This document shows positions 49,701 through 57,386 of a DNA stretch of 64,000 nucleotides, one piece after another. The number at the start of each line of letters is the position of its first letter. The stretch's first letter is position 1. The stretch covers positions 22,454-86,453 of the forward strand of contig SXON01000246.1 of assembly GCA_005778355.1 (NCBI GenBank). The letters run 5' to 3'. A model generated the notes under the pieces. That model was not told the origin of the DNA. It did no database searches and saw nothing but the letters and a program-made list of their open reading frames with translations. The position numbers and the translations under genes were made by a program. This DNA comes from Pseudomonadota bacterium (GTDB lineage Bacteria; Myxococcota_A; UBA796; SXON01).

Positions 49701-50996
49701 CTACGGCGAGAGGTAGGAGTAGATGTACACCGCGCCGTCGCCGTCGTAGGCGCCCGGGGCGCCGATGGCGAACTCGTCGGCACCGTCGCCGTCCACGTCG
49801 CCGAGGCCTGCGGTACTGGTGCCAAAGTAGCCGTCCTCGTAGGTGCCGTTGAGCACCAGAGCGGCTTCCGACAGGTCGTGTGCGGACTGGAAGGGGCCGA
49901 GGAGGACGTACACTGCGCCCGCATGCGACACGGCATTCGGCGAATCATAGTTGGAAGCAAGGAGCAGGTCGGTCGATCCATCACCGTCAACGTCGCCGGG
50001 ACTGCTCGGCGACATGTCGCTGGCGCGGCCCCCGCTGTCCCGGATGGTGACATCAGCGGCGTCGAACTCCACTGCGCTCGACAGCGGACCCAGCCACAAG
50101 CCAACGCGCGCCTGCTCATAGTCAGAGTTTCGGAGCATGATGTCGTCGTAGCCGTCGCCATCGAAATCGGGAGCCGCCGCGCCGGCGACGAGGCTCCCCC
50201 AGGCGTCGAGCACCCAGGCATCCGCGTTCGCGGCTTGCCGGATCCCGCGCCAGGGTCCCTCCGCAACCGCAAACACGTGCCGACCATCGCTGGGGCGGTA
50301 GAAGGATACGCTCACGTCTGAAATCCCATCACCGGAGTAGTCGTGGGTGACAGCCATGTCGTGGGAGCCGACTTCGTCAAAGAGGAGCGAGGCATCCGCA
50401 CTTTCTACCGCCATATCGTCGCCGATGGTCGCGATGTCGAGGATGTGCACCCCCTCCGCCAACGGCCCTTCACCAGTGATCGGATCCCAGTACACCACAA
50501 GTCCATTCCAGTCTGAGAACTCCACGATCCCTGCCGCTTGTAGGTACCCAGCTTCGGGATCGACGGCGTGGAGAGCGCCGATCACTCGAGAATCGCTCAC
50601 CCGCAGAACATCAATGGGCTTGCCCAGTCCGAACAGCACACAAGGATCGCGGGGGCAAGCCCCCTCGGGCAGAGGCACGGGCTGGGAGGCCGGGAAGTGC
50701 ACGCTCGACCACTGCTCCACATATACCTCGCCTGACGTACCGGGGTCGCCCTCCCAGGCCACGCCACCCGAGTCCTCAATTTCGCACCCGCTATCGCACC
50801 GGAACCCCGGTGGATCGCCACCCGAATAGAACACCTCCCCGGTGCCCGGGCTCCCGAGGAACTGACCGTATCCTCCCCTGCGACCCTCGGGGCCGATCCA
50901 GGTTGCGCGGAGCGGTTGGTCCTCGTCGCACCCCGTGTCACTCGGAGCTGCCGTCTCGCACGCGGCGAGCAGTTGTAGTGCAACGAGCGGCGTCAC
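49701..50996 (-). CDS. FG-GAP repeat lipoprotein
   Basis: A 431-residue lipoprotein. GTG start at 50996 gives VTPLVALQLLAAC, a clean signal and lipobox, followed by AAPSDTGCDED. The body has several FG-GAP-like units (AAPDFDGDGYDDIMLR, GDVDGDGSTDLLLAS, GDVDGDGADEFAIGAPG), forming a calcium-binding beta-propeller. The start overlaps the subtilase stop as GTGA, so it is the last gene of the three-gene peptidase operon. The longer ORF in the track is read-through of the peptidase end. Confidence 0.83.
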   Translation of the reverse strand: MTPLVALQLLAACETAAPSDTGCDEDQPLRATWIGPEGRRGGYGQFLGSPGTGEVFYSGGDPPGFRCDSGCEIEDSGGVAWEGDPGTSGEVYVEQWSSVHFPASQPVPLPEGACPRDPCVLFGLGKPIDVLRVSDSRVIGALHAVDPEAGYLQAAGIVEFSDWNGLVVYWDPITGEGPLAEGVHILDIATIGDDMAVESADASLLFDEVGSHDMAVTHDYSGDGISDVSVSFYRPSDGRHVFAVAEGPWRGIRQAANADAWVLDAWGSLVAGAAAPDFDGDGYDDIMLRNSDYEQARVGLWLGPLSSAVEFDAADVTIRDSGGRASDMSPSSPGDVDGDGSTDLLLASNYDSPNAVSHAGAVYVLLGPFQSAHDLSEAALVLNGTYEDGYFGTSTAGLGDVDGDGADEFAIGAPGAYDGDGAVYIYSYLSP

Positions 50997-53815
50997 GAGG
51001 CGTCCTGGCCGAGAGCCTTGACTGCGCGCAGTAGCCCCTCCAGGTCGTCGACCAGGCGCTCCCCAACACGATCCCGAGTCACGGGGGGAGCTCGCCGCGC
51101 CACGCGGGGAGCCCGGCAACGCGCCGACGCCGGTGGAGCGCCGGCGGTTTCATCGCCGATGGGTTGAAACACGCACAGGTCGAGCCTGGGCGCCGCGCAG
51201 GTCGCTGCCGTCGCCCCGATGAGGCTCAAGTCCGGGCCCCCCTCCCAGTACCACGAGACGTACACTGTCCGGGAGGAGCGCTCGGCGCCGCGCAGCTCGG
51301 TGGGCACGCTGCGCGCCCGCGCGACGAGCAGGACTCGGCCCGTCGGTGGAAAACCGAAGTACCAGTCGTAGCAGTCATACTGCATGCGGATCCTGCAGTC
51401 GCCCGCCGACTCGCGGGCGTCGACGAGAGTCCACCCCGCGGTCTCGTCCATCCTGTAGAGTGACACCTCGATGTCCGCTTTTTCCTCCCCCTCTCCAGTG
51501 TTCACTTCCAGCCACCACAGCGTGATGACCATCCGCTTGGTCCCCTCCGGGACGACCTCGGCCTCGTCGCCCGCGAGCCACAGGAGGTCGACCGGGTCTT
51601 CCTCGGTGAGGGTCACGGCGGAGGTGTGTCGATACCATGGAGGCGACATGTGCCCGCGAGCGTAGCGTCGCAACCGGAAGCGACCCAGACCCCAGCCTGG
51701 AGCGGGTGGGGCGGCACGGGCGCCGCCGCTCCACGCGTCGAAGGCGACGCCGTCGGCCATGTTGAGGATGTTGCTGATCATCCGGCCGGGCTGGTTCGCG
51801 AACTCCGGGCCGCTCGCGTAGAGATACCAGTGCTTGAACACCGCTGCCGCACCGGCGACGGTGGGCGCCGCGCCGCTCGTCATCCCGTGCTGCACGTACC
51901 CTTGGACCACCGCGCCGGTGGAGTCCGTCCAGGTGCCGGCGACGCCGCAGGAGTAGTGGTTGACCACGAGTGAAGGGTAGACACGACCGTCGGGGGTCAC
52001 ACAGCCCTCGGTGTTGTCCTGCAGGGTTTCCATGCGCTGCATCTCCGCCGGGCTGTAGCCGCCGTCGATGCCACCTGTCTTGAGGCTTCCGACGGCAATT
52101 GCCGCAGCCGAGGTGCCCGGCGAGGAGACCTCATAGGGGGCGTTCTTCTTGCTAGGCCCGCACACAGCGGCGGCCGAGAGCAGGCCTGATGGGTCATGCC
52201 CATTCCCCGCTGACTTCACGTAGATCGCTGAGTCGTCGAGGTACGCCTGGAGCACCCGCAACGACTCCGGGTCCAGCCCACGTGCCTCATCATCGGTGGG
52301 GCAGGGAGTTTGATCGTTGGCAGGTCCATACGACTGGGTCCCGGTGTTCGACGGTTGGCTCTGCACCACGATGTCCGTCCCCTGCAGTGACTCGGAGTCC
52401 ACGAGGACCAACTGGCCATCGACGAGCACGGAGTAGCCCATCCAGTAGCCCTGCAGGATGTCGAAGGTGTCGGGCGACGACGTCGCGCTGAACACGGCGT
52501 AGGCCCTTCGCGCCACGCCTGACCGGCCTTCCCGGTCTCCCTCGCCAACCACCTGGCTGTCCTGCGCCTCCATCACGCTGGCCAGCGCCACGCCCGCCGT
52601 GGCCGTGCCGTGCGTCGCTTCGCTTCCGGACAAGGCCGCGACGTTGAGCCGCCCGAACTCGCCCGACCCGAGGACGGTGCCATCGTTCTCGATGAAGTAC
52701 CGGGCGCGGTTCTCCCCCAGTGGAGTGAGGAAAGCGGGGTGGGTGGGATCGGGGAAAGTCGTGGTGCTGTTCTCGATGACCGTGACCACGACATGCGGCT
52801 GGCTCTCGAGGACGACGAGCGGCCGGTTGTCGTAGCCCGCCCCTCCCGTGCCATACCCCACGATCTCGTCTCCCACCGCCCACGGCGCCAGCCCCTCCTC
52901 CCCGGCGCCGTCGTAGCCGTCGTCGAGGTACGCGTACCCATTGATCGCGGCCACCCGCGAGCTCTGGAAGGGCGTCACCAGAGTTCCGGATGCACCGCCA
53001 CACGAGGATGAGTCCGGCGGCGTCCCGATCACCGGCGTCGGCAAGCCGGTGCAGAGGAAGGACTCGTCGAGCCCGTCAAGCTGAGCCGGCGGGGGCGAGG
53101 CCTGCCGCGCGTGGTCGCGAGAGCGCGCGGCGCGGGCCTCACTGATGCGCGTCCTCCGCAGATCGTCCAGCACCGCGCGCAGCCCGCCGCCCGCGGCCAT
53201 CATCACCGCCCGGCTGGGCATCCTCGCCCCCTCGGACGAAGCGTCGCATGGATCCGCGGGGGCGCTCCGCACCCGCGACACGACCTCGCTGCCCGCGAAC
53301 ACCCGCCCGCTCTCGTCCTCGCGGGTCCAGTCGTCGCGCCGGTAGATCCGGTCCGCGCGCACCGCGTGCTCGTCGTCGAGCGGCGTCGGCAGGCCGAGTG
53401 CCTCGTCCACCACCAGCGCCGAGCCCGACTCCGCGACAAGCTCCTTGGCCGTCCTCGCCGCCCGCCGCGGGCCGCCTTCCACGGGCGTCGAGAATAGCTC
53501 GACGACGCGCCGGTAGTGCGGCTGTTCCTGGGCCCGCATTGCCACGAGCTGCCCGAGGCGCTTGCTCACCTGCCGCTCGAGCAGCCGCCGGTCGATGTCG
53601 TCCGCGACACCCGGGGCCAAGTCGATCGAGTCGGTCGCGCACTCGCTGCAGCACGCGCCCAAGGCGGGCGGCGCCTCGACCTCGGCGTCCAAGCGCTGCC
53701 ACCCCTCCGCAGACGGCCGCTCCTCGGGCCCCGGTAGGCCCGGCGGAGGCTCCGCGCGGGCACACCCGCACCCTTCCCCCGCCTCGACGCCGCCGGGGCT
53801 GGCTAGCGGCTCCAC
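50993..53815 (-). CDS. Subtilisin-like (S8) serine peptidase, atypical Asp site
   Basis: A 940-residue protein. HGTATAGVALA holds the catalytic His, VKSAGNGHDPSG the oxyanion-hole Asn, and MTSGAAPTVAG the catalytic Ser in the TSxAAP context. The Asp site, normally D-T/S-G, reads VTVIENSTTTFPDP, with Glu-Asn-Ser, so Glu may replace Asp. The first 290 residues are Cys- and Arg-rich (GCGCARAEP, GACCSECATD) and the last 280 are beta-rich. No signal peptide is visible from the GTG at 53815, which is the first start available. Second gene of the operon; overlaps the upstream 119-residue gene by 13 bases and the FG-GAP lipoprotein by 4. Confidence 0.85.
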   Translation of the reverse strand: MEPLASPGGVEAGEGCGCARAEPPPGLPGPEERPSAEGWQRLDAEVEAPPALGACCSECATDSIDLAPGVADDIDRRLLERQVSKRLGQLVAMRAQEQPHYRRVVELFSTPVEGGPRRAARTAKELVAESGSALVVDEALGLPTPLDDEHAVRADRIYRRDDWTREDESGRVFAGSEVVSRVRSAPADPCDASSEGARMPSRAVMMAAGGGLRAVLDDLRRTRISEARAARSRDHARQASPPPAQLDGLDESFLCTGLPTPVIGTPPDSSSCGGASGTLVTPFQSSRVAAINGYAYLDDGYDGAGEEGLAPWAVGDEIVGYGTGGAGYDNRPLVVLESQPHVVVTVIENSTTTFPDPTHPAFLTPLGENRARYFIENDGTVLGSGEFGRLNVAALSGSEATHGTATAGVALASVMEAQDSQVVGEGDREGRSGVARRAYAVFSATSSPDTFDILQGYWMGYSVLVDGQLVLVDSESLQGTDIVVQSQPSNTGTQSYGPANDQTPCPTDDEARGLDPESLRVLQAYLDDSAIYVKSAGNGHDPSGLLSAAAVCGPSKKNAPYEVSSPGTSAAAIAVGSLKTGGIDGGYSPAEMQRMETLQDNTEGCVTPDGRVYPSLVVNHYSCGVAGTWTDSTGAVVQGYVQHGMTSGAAPTVAGAAAVFKHWYLYASGPEFANQPGRMISNILNMADGVAFDAWSGGARAAPPAPGWGLGRFRLRRYARGHMSPPWYRHTSAVTLTEEDPVDLLWLAGDEAEVVPEGTKRMVITLWWLEVNTGEGEEKADIEVSLYRMDETAGWTLVDARESAGDCRIRMQYDCYDWYFGFPPTGRVLLVARARSVPTELRGAERSSRTVYVSWYWEGGPDLSLIGATAATCAAPRLDLCVFQPIGDETAGAPPASARCRAPRVARRAPPVTRDRVGERLVDDLEGLLRAVKALGQDAS

Positions 53816-54162
53816 CCGGTCGCCCAGATCCGGACGCGGGAAACCGCGTCGGCGTGGCCCAGGGTGACACCCACCTGCCCGAGTCGCCCCAACGGGCCCG
53901 TGACCGCGCCACCGCCGCGGTAGGGCGGCGCCGCAGTAGAGGCGGCGTTGATGACGGTGACGTGGTTCAGGAAGCCCTTCCCGCTATTGCTCATCTTGTG
54001 CTTCACCGTGATCGACTGCGTGGTGCCGGAGGACTCTTCCACCTCCACCTCGTAGTAGATCTCGTAGGCCTTGCCGAGCAGCTCGTTGAACTCGGGCGGC
54101 GAGGCCACCTCGGCGGCGCCGCGCACGATCTGGTCGAAGACAAGGGTCGTAAAAAGCCGCAC
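53803..54162 (-). CDS. Small protein of unknown function upstream of subtilase
   Basis: A 119-residue protein, VRLFTTLVFDQIVRG at the N-terminus and a beta-rich middle (YEIYYEVEVEESSGTTQSITVK, NHVTVINAAS). No signal peptide or known motif. GTG at 54162 has GGAGG five bases upstream, which makes this start convincing; the ORF-track start at 54225 lies before the ribosome binding site. It is the first gene of the subtilase operon and may be an inhibitor, chaperone or partner of the peptidase, but that is only context. The leader contains the (GA)11 tract. Confidence 0.65.
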   Translation of the reverse strand: MRLFTTLVFDQIVRGAAEVASPPEFNELLGKAYEIYYEVEVEESSGTTQSITVKHKMSNSGKGFLNHVTVINAASTAAPPYRGGGAVTGPLGRLGQVGVTLGHADAVSRVRIWATGWSR

Positions 54163-54235
54163 GGAGCCTCCAGTGTTGGGAGAAATGCACGCCGCCAAGC
54201 GGGGGTGCACTTGGAACGGTAGCACGACCAGCCCC

Positions 54236-54257
54236 GAGAGAGAGAGAGAGAGAGAGA
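54236..54257. repeat. (GA)11 dinucleotide repeat
   Basis: Twenty-two uninterrupted bases of alternating GA (TC on the transcribed minus strand). It lies 74 bases before the start of the 119-residue gene and just after a predicted -10, so it should be in the 5' leader of the subtilase operon. Such tracts can change length by slippage. It is the only simple repeat of this kind seen in the window. Confidence 0.95.
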
Positions 54258-54272
54258 ATTGAGCCCAATGGT

Positions 54273-54302
54273 AATATAGACCACATTCCGCGACGCCCTC
54301 AA
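54273..54302 (-). promoter_or_regulatory. Candidate sigma-70 promoter of subtilase operon
   Basis: On the minus strand TTGAGG, 18 bases, TATATT. The -35 overlaps the stop codon of the lpxL-like gene. Predicted start is near 54266, just before the TC tract. Confidence 0.55.
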
Positions 54303-55063
54303 CTCCACCGCCGGTGCAACCACAACCACCCGTGCGGCCGGGCCCGGATCTGTTCCTCGTAGAACCTGTTCATCGCCGCCGTCCGCTCCTCCGCCGTCCC
54401 CCCCACCACCAGAGGCGCGATGTGCAGCCGGTGCCGACCCACCCCCTCGCGCCACTGCCAGGCCCCGTACACCGGACGCCCCGTCTTGAGCGAGGCCACG
54501 GCGGCGCCGAGCGAGGTGCGGGCTGGGCGGCCGAGAAAGGGCAGCGCCGGCCCCTTGTTGTGTCGCTGGTCCTGGATGAAGTACACGCTCCGACCGGACT
54601 CGAGCTGGGCGTACGCGTCTTTCATCGTCGCCCCGGTTTCCATGCGCACCACCCCGTGGGCGTCGCGCAAGTCGGCGAGCAGTCTCGCGACAAAGGGATC
54701 CTTCGGCGTCCGCAGGAAGATCGCCAGCGGGAACGCCTCCGCCCAGGCCAGGAGCGCCACGTCCCAGGCGCCACCGTGGCCGGCGATGACGATCGCGCCG
54801 CGCACCGCCTCCGCGCCGGTCACCTCGATCTGCAGGCGTTCGAACTGGAATAGCTCCACGTAGCCCAGCACCAGGTCGTGCATCATGCAACGCAACGTGG
54901 GCCCCGGGGGCACGTCCGGCAGGGCCTGCCGCAGGTTGTCGATGGCCTCGCGGCGCCGCAAGGGCAACACCGTCCACCAGAGCCATGCAAGCACCCAGCC
55001 GAGGCCGCTGGCCAGCCCGAGTGGCAGTTTCCGCAGCATCGCCACGGCCAGCGCCTTCACCAC
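54299..55063 (-). CDS. Lipid A acyltransferase, LpxL/HtrB family
   Basis: A 254-residue protein with one N-terminal membrane-like segment (LASGLGWVLAWLWWTVLPL). The catalytic HX4D motif is AGHGGAWDVALL, followed by IFLRTPKD, RSVYFIQDQRHNKG and WLWLHRRW at the C-terminus, the normal series for late acyltransferases that add secondary acyl chains to Kdo-lipid A. It is about 50 residues shorter than E. coli LpxL. The GTG at 55063 or 55060 (GTGA) overlaps the lpxK stop. Last gene of the lipid A operon. Confidence 0.88.
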   Translation of the reverse strand: MVKALAVAMLRKLPLGLASGLGWVLAWLWWTVLPLRRREAIDNLRQALPDVPPGPTLRCMMHDLVLGYVELFQFERLQIEVTGAEAVRGAIVIAGHGGAWDVALLAWAEAFPLAIFLRTPKDPFVARLLADLRDAHGVVRMETGATMKDAYAQLESGRSVYFIQDQRHNKGPALPFLGRPARTSLGAAVASLKTGRPVYGAWQWREGVGRHRLHIAPLVVGGTAEERTAAMNRFYEEQIRARPHGWLWLHRRWS

Positions 55064-57084
55064 CGCTCCAGTCGCGCGGCCAGCGCCGCCTCGCCGGTCA
55101 GCACCTCAACCTCCACCACCAGCGCCCAGGCCCGCGCGTCGGCCGGGAGGCGCGCCGCGTCTTTCTCGGTGGTCACCACGAGGTGATCGTCGGTCCACGC
55201 CTCGATCGACTGCAGGTCGTGCCAGGTGAAATCGTGATGGTCCTCGAAGACCATCGTCCGCTCCACCCGCACGCCGAGCTGCCGCAGTTGACGGAAGAAA
55301 CCATCCGGACGCGCGATGCCGGCGAGCGCGATGGCCGGACGCGCGGGGATGGCGGACAGGGGGAGTAGCTCGCCGCGGCGGCGCCAACCCACGGGACGAT
55401 ACCGGGCCTCCACGAAGATGGCGTCACGACGTGCCAGCCCGCGCACCCAGCCGGGGACTGCACCGTGGTTGCACCACACCACGTCGGCCTTCGCGAGCCA
55501 CGAGCGCGGCAGCCGCCGCGTGCCCACCGGGATCGGCCCGCCGCCATCGGGCCACCGGGCGTCGATCACCACCACCTCCAGGTCGCGGGCCACTGCACCG
55601 TACTGGAGGCCATCGTCGAGCACCGCCACCCGCGCGCCTGCCTTGGCGGCGGCCTCGATACCCGCGAGGCGATCGGGCGCCGAGCACACCGCCTGCCCCC
55701 GCCGGGCGAGCATCGCCAGCTCGTCGCCGAGGTCGGTGGCCTCGCCCGACATGCGGATGTCATCACCCTTGCGACGCCCGTAGCCCCGCGACACGACGAC
55801 GCTCCCGTGTACCCGCGACGCGAGCCACGCAGCGACCGGCGTTTTCCCCGAGCCGCCGGCGGAGAGACCGCCCACGGAGATGACCGGGATCGGCGCCTGC
55901 TTCAGGGGCCGTGGACGCAGTAGCGCCCCCGCCATCCAGACGGGAACGAGCGGCCAGAGCCAGGGCCTGAGCGGACGCTCGTCCGGGATCGCGGCCGACA
56001 AGGCCGGCGACAGCGCTTCAACCACCGCCGAGAGCCCTGGTGACACCGCTGAGACCGTCCGCGGGCGGTGCAACGCCGTCACCAGCGCCGTGGCGAGGGT
56101 CGACTCGCGGGCCACCACCGCGTCTACCCCCTCCCAGGCCGCCGCGTTGCCCTCCACGTGGGGCCCGCGCACCACCGGCAGGCCCGCTGCCACAGGCTCC
56201 GCTGGCGAGTGTCCACCCACCCCAGGGAACAGAGTACCTCCAACATAAGCGGCCCGCGCCACGCCGTAGAGCGTCGACAGCTCGCCGATGGTGTCGAGCA
56301 GCACCACCTCGCAGCCCTCGGGCACGCGCGGCCCGAACTGCGAACGACGGGCGAGCCTGAACCCCCGCGCCGCCAGCTCCGCGAGCAGCCCCGCCACCGC
56401 CTCGAATCGAGCCGGGTCGCGCGGCGCCAGCACCAGCAAGGGTCGTTGCGGCAACGACCACCAGGCCTCGACCAGCGCCCGCTCCTCGCCCTCGTGGGTG
56501 GAGCCCGCCACCAGCGCCTCGCCCGTCCACGTGAAGGTGGGCGCACGCCGTGCAGGCTGGCGCTTGAGGTCCTCAGCCGGCACCACCACCGCCATGCCCT
56601 GTCGCAGGTAGGCGAGAAGACCGGGAACGCGAGCTAGTCGCGACATCCCCGCGGCCTCGCGCGGTGAGAGCAAGGTGACCGGGATGCCGCGCATCCGACA
56701 GGCGAGGATGAGCGCCGGCCAGAACTCGGCCTCCACCAGGACCAGCGCCCGGGGACGCACCCGGTCGAGCCAGGCGGTGACACAGGGCCAAGCGTCGAGC
56801 GGGAGGGAGGTGGTCCAGGCCACGCCGGTGTCTTGCGGTCGTGCCGTGTCACTCGTGCAGGTACGCACTACCGGCAAGGGCAAGACCGGGGCCAGCGCCT
56901 CGACGATCTTCCCCTCCCCCAGCGATGCGGCGTGCATCCAGAGCGCCCCCGGTTCCACCTCGGGTGTCACGAGGCCCAGCCGCTCCCGCGCGTGGTCGCG
57001 CAGCCGCGGGTGCACCCAGGCGAGCAGCACCACCAGGGGGTAGGCGACGATCCCCAGCGCCACGTAGAGCCAGGCGAGGATCAA
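55057..57084 (-). CDS. Fused Kdo transferase (KdtA/WaaA) - tetraacyldisaccharide 4'-kinase (LpxK)
   Basis: A 675-residue bifunctional protein. Residues 1-360 are a GT30 Kdo transferase: membrane anchor (LILAWLYVALGIVAYPLVVLLAW), WMHAASLGEGK, LVLVEAEFWPALI, and AYVGGTLFPGVGGHSPAEP. Residues about 370-675 are LpxK: VISVGGLSAGGSGKTPVAAW with the P-loop at about 405-415, VVVSRGYGRR, AVLDDGLQYG and EDHHDFTWHD. LpxK phosphorylates the lipid A precursor and KdtA then adds Kdo, so the two consecutive steps are joined in one chain. The TTG at 57084 makes a TTGA overlap with the ATL gene. No frameshift or stop is seen at the join. Confidence 0.92.
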   Translation of the reverse strand: MILAWLYVALGIVAYPLVVLLAWVHPRLRDHARERLGLVTPEVEPGALWMHAASLGEGKIVEALAPVLPLPVVRTCTSDTARPQDTGVAWTTSLPLDAWPCVTAWLDRVRPRALVLVEAEFWPALILACRMRGIPVTLLSPREAAGMSRLARVPGLLAYLRQGMAVVVPAEDLKRQPARRAPTFTWTGEALVAGSTHEGEERALVEAWWSLPQRPLLVLAPRDPARFEAVAGLLAELAARGFRLARRSQFGPRVPEGCEVVLLDTIGELSTLYGVARAAYVGGTLFPGVGGHSPAEPVAAGLPVVRGPHVEGNAAAWEGVDAVVARESTLATALVTALHRPRTVSAVSPGLSAVVEALSPALSAAIPDERPLRPWLWPLVPVWMAGALLRPRPLKQAPIPVISVGGLSAGGSGKTPVAAWLASRVHGSVVVSRGYGRRKGDDIRMSGEATDLGDELAMLARRGQAVCSAPDRLAGIEAAAKAGARVAVLDDGLQYGAVARDLEVVVIDARWPDGGGPIPVGTRRLPRSWLAKADVVWCNHGAVPGWVRGLARRDAIFVEARYRPVGWRRRGELLPLSAIPARPAIALAGIARPDGFFRQLRQLGVRVERTMVFEDHHDFTWHDLQSIEAWTDDHLVVTTEKDAARLPADARAWALVVEVEVLTGEAALAARLERW

Positions 57085-57386
57085 GTCGGCACCCAGCCGA
57101 ATCGAGCCATGTCCACCCGATCGCCCACGAAGCTGACACCCTCGCGCTCGAGCAAACCCCGCTGCACCACCGCCCGGACCGGGTCGCCCTTGGTCGCGAG
57201 CGTGCCGTCGCTGTGGATCACCCGCTGCCAGGGCACGTCGGTGTCGCCCTCGAGCGCCGCCATCGCGTAGCCCACCTGTCGCGCCGCGCCCGGCGAGCCA
57301 AGCACAGTCGCGACTTGACCGTAGCCCATCACCCGTCCCTCGGGGATATCCCTGACAAAGGCCCACACGCGCTGTCGGAAGTTCAT
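57081..57386 (-). CDS. Alkyltransferase-like protein (ATL)
   Basis: A 101-residue protein of the MGMT C-terminal-domain fold: RVWAFVRDIPEGRVMGYGQVATVLG then ARQVGYAMAAL. Where O6-alkylguanine transferases have PCHRV, this reads PWQRV: Trp replaces the reactive Cys, as in ATL proteins that recognise alkylated guanines and hand them to nucleotide excision repair. The Gln in place of His is less usual. It overlaps msbA (ATGA) and kdtA-lpxK (TTGA), so it is embedded in the lipid A operon. The long ORF to 58559 is a mirror of the transporter. Confidence 0.9.
   Translation of the reverse strand: MNFRQRVWAFVRDIPEGRVMGYGQVATVLGSPGAARQVGYAMAALEGDTDVPWQRVIHSDGTLATKGDPVRAVVQRGLLEREGVSFVGDRVDMARFGWVPT

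Noticed and set aside
54163-54298. Possible small gene in the 136-base gap containing the GA tract
   Set aside because: Frames through the repeat give only Leu-Ser (LSLSLS) or Arg-Glu runs; the region is better explained as promoter plus leader.
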